From assembly GCF_011745145.1 (NCBI RefSeq), contig NZ_CP050191.1:5658473-5722472 (forward strand): a stretch of DNA of 64,000 bases, written 5' to 3'. Position numbers and translations under genes: made by a program. Every line of letters starts with the position of its first letter. Position 1 is the stretch's first letter. This DNA is from Mycobacterium sp. DL440 (GTDB lineage Bacteria > Actinomycetota > Actinomycetes > Mycobacteriales > Mycobacteriaceae). The notes beneath the pieces are model-generated. The model saw only the letters and a list, made by a program, of their open reading frames with translations. It had not been told where the DNA came from and did no database searches. Of the stretch, positions 1 to 8,081 are shown in pieces.

Positions 1-1
1 G

Positions 2-961
2 ATTCGCATTCCGGCGGCGAGTTGTGGACTCGTCGGGCTGAAACCGGGCCGCGGGCTGACGCCGTCGGGCCCGGCGGTCGGGGAATCCATGCACGGCGCG
101 GCCGTTCAAGGCGTCGTCTCGCGGACGGTGCGCGACACGGCGGCGATGCTCGATGTCCTTGGCGGTGGTGAACCGTGGGGGCCGTACGTGCCGGGTCTGC
201 CCGCTGAGTCGTTCGCCTCATGTGTGGGCGCGGATCCCGGGAAGCTGCGGATCGGGCTGCGGGTGCCGACGGCGATCAACCCGGCACCGCACCGCGAGGC
301 GTTCGCCGCCGTCGAAGCCACTGCTGCCGCGCTGACGGGGCTGGGCCACCATGTCGAGGAACTGCCCCAGGCGCCCTTCGACGACGCTGCGCTTGCCCGC
401 GATTTCCTGCTGACCTGGTTCGTCTACAGCGCGTGGGAGCTCGCCGAGGCCAAGCGGCTGACTGGCGCGGGTGACGACGCTTTTGAACGTGACACGCTCA
501 TCATGGCGGCGATCGGTCGCGCCACGAGCAGTGTCGACTATCTGGATGCGGTGCAGCGGCGCCACGAGCACACGCGGCGGCTGAGCACGTTCTTCGAGTC
601 GTATGACCTGCTGCTGACGCCCAGCCTGGCGACCCTGCCGCCACGGATCGGCGAGTTCGATCTACCGGTCGTTCTGCAGCATGCCGCCGATGCACTGATC
701 AAGACCCGCACCGCAAGCCTGTTGCGCTACACCAAGATCGTCGACGACATGGTGGACAAGAACCTTGGCTGGGTGCCCTACACGCAGTTGGCGAACATCA
801 CTGGCCGCCCGGCGATCTCGCTGCCTGTGCACTGGACGGCAGAAGGTCTGCCGCTCGGCGTCCAGTTCGTCGCACCGCTTGCCGGCGAATCGCTGCTGCT
901 CAAGCTGGCGGCCCAACTGGAGCAAGCGCTGCCCTGGGCCGGTCGCCTCCCGCCGATCTGA
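2..961 (+). CDS. Amidase-signature family enzyme, C-terminal part (5' end outside window)
   Basis: The frame is open from base 2, well before the first ATG at 89, and begins with IRIPAASCGLVGLKP, the tail of the amidase-signature consensus, so the gene starts upstream of the window. Family members hydrolyse amides through a Ser-cisSer-Lys triad; the triad residues lie before base 1 and cannot be checked. The remaining part has the usual C-terminal architecture: SRTVRDTAAMLDVL helix, a DLLLTPSLATLPP strand and the closing GRPAISLPVHWTAEGLPLGVQFVAP segment. The length of the visible portion (about 320 residues) fits the C-terminal two thirds of a typical 450-500 residue amidase. It is followed by a convergent TetR gene. 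The substrate cannot be inferred. Confidence 0.9.
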   Translation: MRIPAASCGLVGLKPGRGLTPSGPAVGESMHGAAVQGVVSRTVRDTAAMLDVLGGGEPWGPYVPGLPAESFASCVGADPGKLRIGLRVPTAINPAPHREAFAAVEATAAALTGLGHHVEELPQAPFDDAALARDFLLTWFVYSAWELAEAKRLTGAGDDAFERDTLIMAAIGRATSSVDYLDAVQRRHEHTRRLSTFFESYDLLLTPSLATLPPRIGEFDLPVVLQHAADALIKTRTASLLRYTKIVDDMVDKNLGWVPYTQLANITGRPAISLPVHWTAEGLPLGVQFVAPLAGESLLLKLAAQLEQALPWAGRLPPI

Positions 962-997
962 GCAACGACGCCTACCCGGCAGGCTAGCGCGGGCGCG

Positions 998-1594
998 TCA
1001 CCGTGGCCGCTCGATCAGTTCCTGGGCCAGTGCGCGCGCGGCGGTGATCGGTTCGATCGAGCGCTCCAGCTTGGAGCCCAGCAGCGCGCCGTCGTAGAGC
1101 AACTGGATGTGCCGGGCCAGCGTCTCGGGGGCTGGGACGCCGGCCTGCTCCAGTAGCGCGGACAGCGTGGACCGCAGCCACTTTCGGTGGGCCTGTACGG
1201 GTTCGAGCTCCGCACTGGGGTATTCGGTGGCGGCGTTCGCGTACAGGCACCCGCGGTAGTTGCGCCGGGTCGCCGAGCCTGATGCGAGATCGAAGAACAT
1301 CAGGATTCGCCGCACGGGGTCGTCGATGCCGGCGACCGCCTGTTCCCAGCGGTTGCGATCAGCGTGATCCAAATCAGTGAGGTAGGCCATCACCAAAGCG
1401 TCTTTGGAGCCGTAGCTGCTGTAGAGACTCGCCTTGGCGACTCCGGCCTCGCGCAGGATCTGGTCGATGCCGACGGCGCGAATGCCCTGGTTGGCGAACA
1501 GTTCGGCTGCGGTGTTGAGCAATCGCTGCGCCGGCGGGACGGCGCCGGTCGTCGGCGCAACAGGCGACGCGGTGACGGTCCGGGGCGTGCTCAT
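998..1594 (-). CDS. TetR/AcrR-family transcriptional repressor
   Basis: This is a 198-residue protein with an N-terminal TetR helix-turn-helix at about residues 22-68 (LLNTAAELFANQGIRAVGID, then GVAKASLYSSYGSKDALV), followed by the helical ligand-binding domain ending in a TetR_C-like segment. It is divergent from the DUF4242/flavoenzyme/ABC operon starting at 1690. The only DNA between them holds a perfect 24-bp dyad at 1620-1643, the expected position for an operator repressing both directions. The likely job is local control of that operon in response to a small molecule; the ligand is unknown. The ATG at 1594 is the first start after the operator. Confidence 0.9.
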   Translation of the reverse strand: MSTPRTVTASPVAPTTGAVPPAQRLLNTAAELFANQGIRAVGIDQILREAGVAKASLYSSYGSKDALVMAYLTDLDHADRNRWEQAVAGIDDPVRRILMFFDLASGSATRRNYRGCLYANAATEYPSAELEPVQAHRKWLRSTLSALLEQAGVPAPETLARHIQLLYDGALLGSKLERSIEPITAARALAQELIERPR

Positions 1595-1619
1595 GACGTC
1601 AGCCTAACGCGGAGGATCG

Positions 1620-1643
1620 CATAGACAGACCAGTCTGTCTATG
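1620..1643. promoter_or_regulatory. Perfect 24-bp inverted repeat, probable TetR operator
   Basis: The arms CATAGACAGAC and GTCTGTCTATG are exact reverse complements separated by CA. The dyad lies between the divergent TetR gene (start 1594) and the operon starting at 1690. Size, symmetry and position are those of a TetR-family operator; that this particular repressor binds it is inference. Confidence 0.8.
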
Positions 1644-1689
1644 CGAATCTCGTGCCGTTCCAACCCCTGCGACGCCGAGGATTACCAAC

Positions 1690-2220
1690 GTGACTCTGTA
1701 CCTCTACGAAATCACCCCCGACGCCACGGATGCCGCCGCGGTGGGACAGCTGCTGAAAACTGTCGACGCCGAGATCGCCAGCAGCGGTGGCGAACTGATC
1801 GAAGCCCAGGTCACCGCGCAGCGCCGACGGATCTTCGCCATCGCCGAATTCGCAGGAGATTCGGCCGTTCTGGACGCCGAGAAGCTGGCCGCGGCCACCG
1901 TCACGGGCCCGCATCAGGTCCGGCTGGTCGGTGCCGACCTGTCAGCGCTCAAAGCGGCCCGCCCACACGCCGGCTATCTGGTCGAGTGGGATCTGCCCGC
2001 CGAACTGGACATGGAGGCCTATCTGGCCCGCAAGAAGGCTAATGCCCCCAAGTACGCCGATGTGCCGGAGGTGCAGTTCCTGCGCACCTATGTCCGCGAG
2101 GACATGGACAAATGCCTGTGTTTCTATGACGCTCCCGACGAGGCTGCTGTGCGCCGGGCCCGCGACGCGGTCAGCACCCCGATCGACCGTCTGTACGGAT
2201 TGGACGGACCGCTCCCGTGA
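1690..2220 (+). CDS. DUF4242-domain protein
   Basis: This 176-residue protein starts at a GTG. Its second half carries the DUF4242 pattern (FLRTYVREDMDKCLCFYDAPDE, then VSTPIDRLY), a small ferredoxin-like alpha/beta fold; the family includes a nickel-responsive Streptomyces protein, but its function is generally unknown. The first half looks like a diverged repeat of the same fold (LYLYEITPDATDAAAV, then RRRIFAIAEFAGD), so the protein may be an internal duplication. It overlaps the next gene by four bases (GTGA) and is the first gene of a five-gene operon with a flavoenzyme and an ABC importer. It may bind a substrate or cofactor for that enzyme, but this is inference from position. Confidence 0.75.
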   Translation: MTLYLYEITPDATDAAAVGQLLKTVDAEIASSGGELIEAQVTAQRRRIFAIAEFAGDSAVLDAEKLAAATVTGPHQVRLVGADLSALKAARPHAGYLVEWDLPAELDMEAYLARKKANAPKYADVPEVQFLRTYVREDMDKCLCFYDAPDEAAVRRARDAVSTPIDRLYGLDGPLP

Positions 2221-3239
2221 CTGCCACGCTCGCGGAGTCCGCCCTGGCTCAGGTGGCGCAGACAGTCGCTGCCCGCGCCGCCGATCTCGACGAGCAGCGC
2301 ACCGATGTCCGCACTGATCTGGCCGAACTCGGACGGGCCGGGTTGCTCGATCTCGAGCTGTCCGACATGGTGCGCGTCGTCGACGAGGTGTCAGCGCACA
2401 GCCTGGCCGTCGGCTTCTCTACCTGGGCCCACCACATGGCCATTCGGTACCTGCACGCGGCTCCGAGAGGTGAGTTCGGCGAGCAGATCAGCGCTCTCGC
2501 TGCCGCACAGCGGATCGGTGTCACCGCGATGGCGGCCGGTCTCAAACAGGTCGCCGGTCTGGGCCAGGTGCCGATCTCCGGTGCGGCTGATGGCTCAGAT
2601 CTGGTGATCAGCGGCCCGATTCGCTGGGCCTCCAACGTGTTTCCCGGTGCGCTGCTCGTACTGCCGGTCCGCATCGGTGAACGCACCTTGGTCGTCACAG
2701 TGGACGCCATTGCCGACGGCGTCACGGTTGACCCCGCGCCACCGTTGACGGCACTCGGGGCCACGGCGTCCACCTCGCTGCGCTTGGACCGGATTCGGGT
2801 CGCTCCACACCAGGTGCTCACCACCGACCTGGGCGCGTTCGTCGGCGAGATCCGGCCCGCATTCCTGTTGTTGCAGACCGCGTTCTGCGTCGGCGTCACG
2901 CGTGCGGCCCTGACCGCGGCCACCGAGGCACACACCGGCCCGCTGGCCCGGTTCGGCGCCGAACTCGACGACGCGGTCACCCGCGCCACCGATGTCAGAT
3001 CGCGGCTGTACCGCTGGGCCGCCGACCCGGATGCGGCGACGGTCGCCCAGCTGATCCGGCTGCGACTGGATGCGGCCGGCCTGGCCGTAGATGTCACCCG
3101 TCTGGAGCTCTCGCTGACCGGCGGCGCCGGCTACACCCTGGGCAGTGCCGCCAACCGGCGGTTCCGGGAAGCCGCCTTCCTGCCCGTGCAATCACCATCG
3201 GAAGGACAACTGCGGTGGGAACTCACGCGCTACGAATAG
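2217..3239 (+). CDS. Acyl-CoA dehydrogenase-fold flavoprotein (SfnB/DszC-like)
   Basis: This 340-residue protein has acyl-CoA-dehydrogenase-fold landmarks: an N-terminal helical segment (ADLDEQRTDVRTDLAELGRAGLLDLEL), the mid beta-domain (ISGPIRWASNVFPGALLVLPVRIG), and a C-terminal helical bundle ending TGGAGYTLGSAANRRFREA. It has no obvious catalytic Glu of true acyl-CoA dehydrogenases. Close coupling to an Ssu/Tau-type ABC importer is the context in which SfnB/DszC-type flavin-dependent oxygenases or desulfurising enzymes are found, so oxidation of an imported organosulfur compound is the best guess. It is translationally coupled on both sides: it overlaps the DUF4242 gene by 4 bp and the ABC ATPase gene by 25 bp. 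A non-sulfur substrate is possible. Confidence 0.75.
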   Translation: MTATLAESALAQVAQTVAARAADLDEQRTDVRTDLAELGRAGLLDLELSDMVRVVDEVSAHSLAVGFSTWAHHMAIRYLHAAPRGEFGEQISALAAAQRIGVTAMAAGLKQVAGLGQVPISGAADGSDLVISGPIRWASNVFPGALLVLPVRIGERTLVVTVDAIADGVTVDPAPPLTALGATASTSLRLDRIRVAPHQVLTTDLGAFVGEIRPAFLLLQTAFCVGVTRAALTAATEAHTGPLARFGAELDDAVTRATDVRSRLYRWAADPDAATVAQLIRLRLDAAGLAVDVTRLELSLTGGAGYTLGSAANRRFREAAFLPVQSPSEGQLRWELTRYE

Positions 3240-3931
3240 CCAACGGCACCAGACATTTCGGCGCGACAGCGGCGCTGACCGACATCGATCTGCAGATCCG
3301 CGCCGGCGAATTCCTCGCGGTACTGGGTTCCAGCGGCAGCGGCAAGTCCACCCTGTTGCGTATCTGCGCCGGGCTGGACACCTTGAGTGCCGGCACGCTG
3401 ACCTGGTCGGGGGACGGCACCCGACCGCGCACCGGGATGGTTTTCCAGCAGCCGCTACTCATGCCGTGGTTGAACGTCGCCGGCAATGTGGCCTTCGCTC
3501 GCCGGTTCACCGCGCAGCGGAATGGGTTCGACGCCGACCACGCCGCGAAGCTCATCACCAGATTCGGACTGGATCCCCTGGCCGCGCGCTACCCCGACGA
3601 GCTATCCGGCGGACAGGCCCAGCGCGTAGCGATCCTGCGCGCCGTCGCCACCCGGCCGCAGCTGCTGCTTCTCGATGAACCGTTCAGCGCGCTGGACCCT
3701 GCGACGCGTGGCGATCTGGTCGGGTGGCTGGGAGAGCTGGCGCGGGAACTCGACATCACCGTTGTGCTCGTCACCCATGACGTCGACGAGGCACTCTCGT
3801 TGGCGCAGCGCGTCGTGCTCCTCGACGGAGGACGGATACGCGCGGACTGGACGGTCGGCGAGGACGGAACCCCCACGCGCAGTGAGATTCTCGACCAGTA
3901 CCGCACCGATGCCGCGGTGGAGGTGCCGTGA
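3215..3931 (+). CDS. ABC transporter ATP-binding protein, nitrate/sulfonate/taurine type
   Basis: This 238-residue nucleotide-binding protein has a complete motif set: Walker A GSSGSGKST (residues 38-46), Q-loop FQQP near 77-80, signature LSGGQ (130-134), Walker B LLLLDEP (150-156), D-loop SALD and H-loop His188 (VTHDVDE). The SsuB/TauB class is indicated by length and by the MVFQQPLLMPWLNV stretch. The GTG at 3215 is preceded by GGAAGGAC. It overlaps the preceding flavoenzyme gene and shares the four bases GTGA with the following binding-protein gene. It powers the importer formed with the permease at 5091-5888. Confidence 0.93.
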   Translation: MGTHALRIANGTRHFGATAALTDIDLQIRAGEFLAVLGSSGSGKSTLLRICAGLDTLSAGTLTWSGDGTRPRTGMVFQQPLLMPWLNVAGNVAFARRFTAQRNGFDADHAAKLITRFGLDPLAARYPDELSGGQAQRVAILRAVATRPQLLLLDEPFSALDPATRGDLVGWLGELARELDITVVLVTHDVDEALSLAQRVVLLDGGRIRADWTVGEDGTPTRSEILDQYRTDAAVEVP

Positions 3932-5094
3932 CGCTGCTGACGCGGCGCTCGCTCCTGGCCGGAGCGGCCGGATTGACTGCTGCCGGTGGCCTCTTCGGTA
4001 TCGGCGGGCTGGCGCACAGTGCGGTCAGCAGCCCGCCGGGTGCCGACGGTGCCCTGCGGGTGGGCTATCTGCCCATCACCGATGCCGCACCGCTCCTGGT
4101 CGCCCACAGTGCCGGCCTGTACCCGGCTGGGATGGTCAGCTCGGCGAGGCCTGTGCTGTTCCGCAGCTGGGCGGCGCTGGCCGAGGCATTCATCACGCGC
4201 CAGGTCGACGTCGTGCACCTGTTGATGCCGATGGCCGTCCAGCTGCGCTACACGCTGGGCGCCGGGGTCCGCGTGCTGGGCTGGAACCACACCAACGGTT
4301 CGGCGCTGACGGTGGCGCCGCACATCCGGGATCTGAGCGATCTGGCCGGCGCGCAGGTGGCCATCCCGTTCTGGTGGTCGATCCACAACATCGTGCTCCA
4401 GCAGCTTCTTAGGGCGCACGGCCTGCGACCAGTGTTGCGGCGCAGCGCTTCCCGATCCGACCGTACAGTCGAACTGATCGTGATGAGCCCGTCGGACATG
4501 GTGCCTGCCCTGGCCAACGGCACGCTGGGCGGGTATGTGGTGGCCGACCCGTTCAACGCTGTCGCGCAGATCAAGAAGATCGGCCACATCCACACCTTCC
4601 TCGGCGACGTCTGGCGCGATCACGCCTGCTGTGCGCTGGTCACGCGTGAAGACGTCATCGCGAGCCGGCCGCAGGCCGTGCAGGCCGTGGCCGATGCGGT
4701 GGTGGGAGCGCAATTGCGCATCGATGCCGACCGTGCCGCTGCGGCGGCCGCGCTGACGGGTGGCAAGTATCTGCCACAGCCGACACCGGCGATCGCGCTG
4801 GCGCTGACCTACCCGAAACCGCCCTATCCGCTGGTACATCCGGACTGGCAACCGCAACGTCTGGGATTCCAGCCCTTCCCGTACCCAAGCTTCACCCGTC
4901 GCCTCGCCGAGGCCATGCACGGCACCGTCGTCGACGGCGACCGCCGGTTTCTGGACCGGCTCGACCCGGACGCGGTGCACGCGGAACTGGTGGAGGACCG
5001 GTTCGTCCGCCGATCCCTGATCACTCATGGTGGGCCCAATGCCTTCGGTCTGACCGCCGACCTCACCCGAACCGAACAGGTGCAACCGCTATGA
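3928..5094 (+). CDS. ABC transporter substrate-binding protein, SsuA/NMT1-like, Tat-exported
   Basis: This 388-residue protein begins with a twin-arginine signal (TRRSLLAGAAGLTAAGG, Arg6-Arg7) and an Ala-rich hydrophobic core. The mature part has the type-II periplasmic-binding fold of sulfonate/nitrate/taurine carriers: VGYLPITDAAPLLVAHSAGLY, then the surrogate-ligand region SWAALAEAFITRQVDVVHL and the inter-lobe VVADPFNAVAQ. Tat export suggests folding before secretion. It probably captures the imported substrate outside the membrane and delivers it to the 5091-5888 permease. It is longer than typical SsuA (about 320 residues) owing to a C-terminal extension (FPYPSFTRRLAEAMHG and after). 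The substrate is not defined by sequence. Confidence 0.88.
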   Translation: MTLLTRRSLLAGAAGLTAAGGLFGIGGLAHSAVSSPPGADGALRVGYLPITDAAPLLVAHSAGLYPAGMVSSARPVLFRSWAALAEAFITRQVDVVHLLMPMAVQLRYTLGAGVRVLGWNHTNGSALTVAPHIRDLSDLAGAQVAIPFWWSIHNIVLQQLLRAHGLRPVLRRSASRSDRTVELIVMSPSDMVPALANGTLGGYVVADPFNAVAQIKKIGHIHTFLGDVWRDHACCALVTREDVIASRPQAVQAVADAVVGAQLRIDADRAAAAAALTGGKYLPQPTPAIALALTYPKPPYPLVHPDWQPQRLGFQPFPYPSFTRRLAEAMHGTVVDGDRRFLDRLDPDAVHAELVEDRFVRRSLITHGGPNAFGLTADLTRTEQVQPL

Positions 5095-5888
5095 CCATCA
5101 TCAGTGCCGACAAGGTTCCCGCATCCGAGGATGTTTCGCGCTGGCGGGGAAGGTTCGCGCCGCCGGCCGTCGCGGTTCTGGTCACCGTCGCGCTGTGGTG
5201 GCTCGCGACATCCGTACTCAGCGGGCCCGACTCTCTGCTTCGCCAGACCGCACCGCAGCGGGCGGTACCGGCACTGGTCGGACTCATCGAACGCGGTGTG
5301 CTGGTGAGCGATGTCGGTGTCAGCCTGTGGCGATTGGTGATCGGGCTGGCCGTCGCCGCCGTGATCGGGATACCGCTGGGCCTGTTGATCGGGATCTCCG
5401 GTGTCGCCGAACGTGCCGGAGGACCGATCATCGCCTTTCTTCGGATGATCTCGCCACTGTCCTGGACACCGATCGCGCTGGCGCTGTTCGGCATCGGAAA
5501 TCAGCCGGTGATCTTCCTCATCGCCGTCGCCGCGGTCTGGCCCGTGCTACTGAACACGGCCGCCGGTGTGCGCGCCGTCGACCCGGGACTGCTCAACGTG
5601 GCGCGTTCATTCCACGCCACCCGCTGGGAACTGCTGAGCACGGTGATCCTGCCGGCGATCCGCACTCACGTGCAGACCGGGATACGGCTGGCGCTCGGCG
5701 TCGCGTGGGTCGTTCTCGTGCCCGCCGAGATGCTCGGAGTGCGCTCAGGACTCGGCTATCAGATCCTCAACGCCCGTGACCAGTTGGCCTACGACCAGGT
5801 AGTGGCGGTCATCGTCGTCATCGGCCTGCTGGGGTTCGTGCTCGACGCCGCCGCACGTTGGCTGCTGAGCCCGGCGCGTCGTACCTGA
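5091..5888 (+). CDS. ABC transporter permease, SsuC/TauC-like
   Basis: This 265-residue integral membrane protein has about six hydrophobic segments and the binding-protein-dependent permease (EAA) loop near ARSFHATRWELLSTVILPAIRTH, which contacts the ATPase. Family features such as RMISPLSWTPIALALFGIG match the SsuC/TauC group. Its ATG overlaps the stop of the binding-protein gene by four bases, so all five genes from 1690 form one coupled operon. No second permease is encoded nearby, so the transporter is expected to use a homodimer. It ends 38 bp before the convergent topoM gene. Confidence 0.92.
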   Translation: MTIISADKVPASEDVSRWRGRFAPPAVAVLVTVALWWLATSVLSGPDSLLRQTAPQRAVPALVGLIERGVLVSDVGVSLWRLVIGLAVAAVIGIPLGLLIGISGVAERAGGPIIAFLRMISPLSWTPIALALFGIGNQPVIFLIAVAAVWPVLLNTAAGVRAVDPGLLNVARSFHATRWELLSTVILPAIRTHVQTGIRLALGVAWVVLVPAEMLGVRSGLGYQILNARDQLAYDQVVAVIVVIGLLGFVLDAAARWLLSPARRT

Positions 5889-5926
5889 GCACGGCGCGCG
5901 ATGTCCGGTGGGTTGAGCAGTGACGT

Positions 5927-8065
5927 CTACGGTGCCGGCGTGATCCCGCTGCCCGCGCTCTTGACCGAAGCCTTCGCGCGCTTCTCCGCCCGCACGGCTC
6001 TCCCGCCACGCACGAACCCGGTCACGGAAATCGAGACCGAGAGCAGCGCGTCCTCGCCGTGGACGAACGGGTGGAAGCCGACACCGGCACCACCGCGGCC
6101 CTTCACCGGGATGTCGGCGACTTCGGTGACCTTCCAACCCTTTTCGGAGGTCGACAGGATGGCCTCGCCGTTCTCACAGCTGATCGGGAGCGCGGCGATG
6201 ACCTCGTCACCGTCACCCACCAGCTTCACCCCGGCCACACCGTTGCCCGCCGCGCCCTGGGGATTCACCGCCTCGGGGTCGATGCGCAGGATCTTGCCGC
6301 GTCGGGTCACCAGAGCCAGGTGGTAGCCGGGCGTCATCACCCCGGAGCGCAGCAGCCCGGTGATGTCCGGGGCCACCGGGATGTCGCGGATCTTGAACGG
6401 CAAGCCGTTTCCGTTGGTGAACTTGACCCGGCCGTCGGTCCACACCGCCCAACCCAGGCCCGAGGTGAGCAGGTCACCATGGCTGTCGGAGAACACGCCA
6501 CGGTCGTCAAGGCGCCAGGAGGCGTTGACCTTTCGCTCGCGCGGCCCGTCCTCGTCACCACCCGACGTCGTCGGGGTGGCCTCGAGGTCCAGCACGGTGC
6601 GGCGGTCGAACTCGGGACCTTTGAACAGTTTCGCGGTCTCCACCAGCTCCTTGTCGATCACCTTGCGGCGCGCATCAGGGTTGGAGACCAGTTCGGTCAG
6701 TTCGGCGAACTCGGCGTCCAGTTTGTCGGCTTCGGCCTGCAGCTCGATCACATCGAGCTTGGTCAGCCGTCGAAGCTGCAGCGCCAGAACATAATTGGCC
6801 TGCTCTTCGTCGATCTCGAACCGCTTCTGCAGGCCCTGTCGAGCGTCGTCGACGGTGTCGGAACCGCGAATGACGGCGACGGCGGCGTCGATGTCCAAAT
6901 GGATCTTCATCAGGCCCGCCACCAGGTGGCGGCGCGCGGTGACCTTCTCCAGTCGGTACTGGCTGCGGTGCAACACCACCGAGTCGCGCAGATGCAGGAA
7001 TGCGGAGATCAGTTCCCGCACCGACCACCAGCGCGGCACGCGGTCCTCATCGAGGGCGACCAGGCTGGCGGCGAACGTCGATTCCAGCGGGGTCAGCGAC
7101 AGCAGTTGCTCGCGGATGGTCTCGGCGCTGTGCCCGCGCTTGGCGGTGACGACGATGCGTAGCCCGTTGCGGCGGTCGGTCAGGTCCGACATATCGGCCA
7201 CGCCGGACATCTCACCGGACTCGACCATCGCCCGGATCCTGTCCTGCACAGTGTTACTGGCGACACCGGGTGGTAGCTCGGTGATGATGCAGTTCTTGCC
7301 TTCGACCGACACCGTGCCGCGCACCGTGAATTGGCCGCGGCCGGTGGTGATGTACTCCCGTAGACCGTTCGCGCCGACAACGGTGGCCCCGCAGCCCCAG
7401 TCGGGGCCGGGAATGAGCTTCATCAAGGTGTCGTCGGTCGTGTTCGGCCTGGCCAGCAGAGCCCGGCAGGCGGCCATCACCTCACGCGGATTGTGCGCGG
7501 GCACCTTGGTGGCCCACCCTTCGGCGATGCCCATGGCACCGTTGCAGAGCAGCACCGGCCACTGGGCCGGCAGCATCGTCGGCTCGGTCCACTCGCCGTC
7601 GAACGTCTGCACCATGGGTACCGCGTGATCGTCGAGTTCCGCGGTCAGCGCGGCACCGGGAGCCGACAGCCGCATCTCGGTGTAGCGGTCTGCGGCGGGA
7701 ATGTCACCCTGGATGCGCGGGAACGCACCTTGTCCGTCAATGACTTTCACGCGCTGGAACTCGGCCGCCATCAGCGCCGCAGCCCCGTACATCGACGCCC
7801 CGCCGTGCGGGTGCAGGTTGCCGGTGACAGCCGAGCAGATCTTCGAGGACTTCTGCGGTTTGTTGCCGGGCAGCAGTTTCGAGTCGTGCATCTGGTAGAG
7901 CAGGCGGCGCTGGCCCGGCTTGAGCCCGTCGAACGCAGAGGGGATGGCGCGGTCGCTGACGCTGTAGAGCGCAAACGTCAGCTGGTAGTGATTCCAGTAG
8001 TCGTCGGCGCTCTGGTCGAGCACCAGATCGGGATTCTGCTCAGGGAGGTCCAGGGTGGCAGTCAC
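5927..8065 (-). CDS. topoM: TopoM: GyrA/ParC-like subunit of the extra mycobacterial type II topoisomerase
   Basis: This 712-residue subunit has DNA breakage-reunion features: the winged-helix region (ALYSVSDRAIPSAFDGLKPGQRRLLY, residues 33-57), catalytic Tyr128 in AADRYTEMRLS, and coiled-coil and QTxx-region helices. It then has a short C-terminal domain with no recognisable GyrA box (QRRGGRKG). It is shorter than GyrA (about 840) and clearly divergent. M. smegmatis is known to have an atypical type II enzyme, TopoNM, alongside gyrase; the gene order and divergence here match it. The GTG at 8065 is preceded by a GTAGGAAA ribosome site. It lies 16 bp downstream of topoN and is co-transcribed. 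Assignment to TopoM rather than another ParC-like protein rests on recall of that system. Confidence 0.85.
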   Translation of the reverse strand: MTATLDLPEQNPDLVLDQSADDYWNHYQLTFALYSVSDRAIPSAFDGLKPGQRRLLYQMHDSKLLPGNKPQKSSKICSAVTGNLHPHGGASMYGAAALMAAEFQRVKVIDGQGAFPRIQGDIPAADRYTEMRLSAPGAALTAELDDHAVPMVQTFDGEWTEPTMLPAQWPVLLCNGAMGIAEGWATKVPAHNPREVMAACRALLARPNTTDDTLMKLIPGPDWGCGATVVGANGLREYITTGRGQFTVRGTVSVEGKNCIITELPPGVASNTVQDRIRAMVESGEMSGVADMSDLTDRRNGLRIVVTAKRGHSAETIREQLLSLTPLESTFAASLVALDEDRVPRWWSVRELISAFLHLRDSVVLHRSQYRLEKVTARRHLVAGLMKIHLDIDAAVAVIRGSDTVDDARQGLQKRFEIDEEQANYVLALQLRRLTKLDVIELQAEADKLDAEFAELTELVSNPDARRKVIDKELVETAKLFKGPEFDRRTVLDLEATPTTSGGDEDGPRERKVNASWRLDDRGVFSDSHGDLLTSGLGWAVWTDGRVKFTNGNGLPFKIRDIPVAPDITGLLRSGVMTPGYHLALVTRRGKILRIDPEAVNPQGAAGNGVAGVKLVGDGDEVIAALPISCENGEAILSTSEKGWKVTEVADIPVKGRGGAGVGFHPFVHGEDALLSVSISVTGFVRGGRAVRAEKRAKASVKSAGSGITPAP

Positions 8066-8081
8066 AGTGTTTTCCTACGTC

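Noticed and set aside
3589..5085. 498-codon minus-strand frame opposite the ABC importer
   Set aside because: Arg/Gln/His-rich shadow composition; the opposite strand encodes well-recognised ABC proteins.
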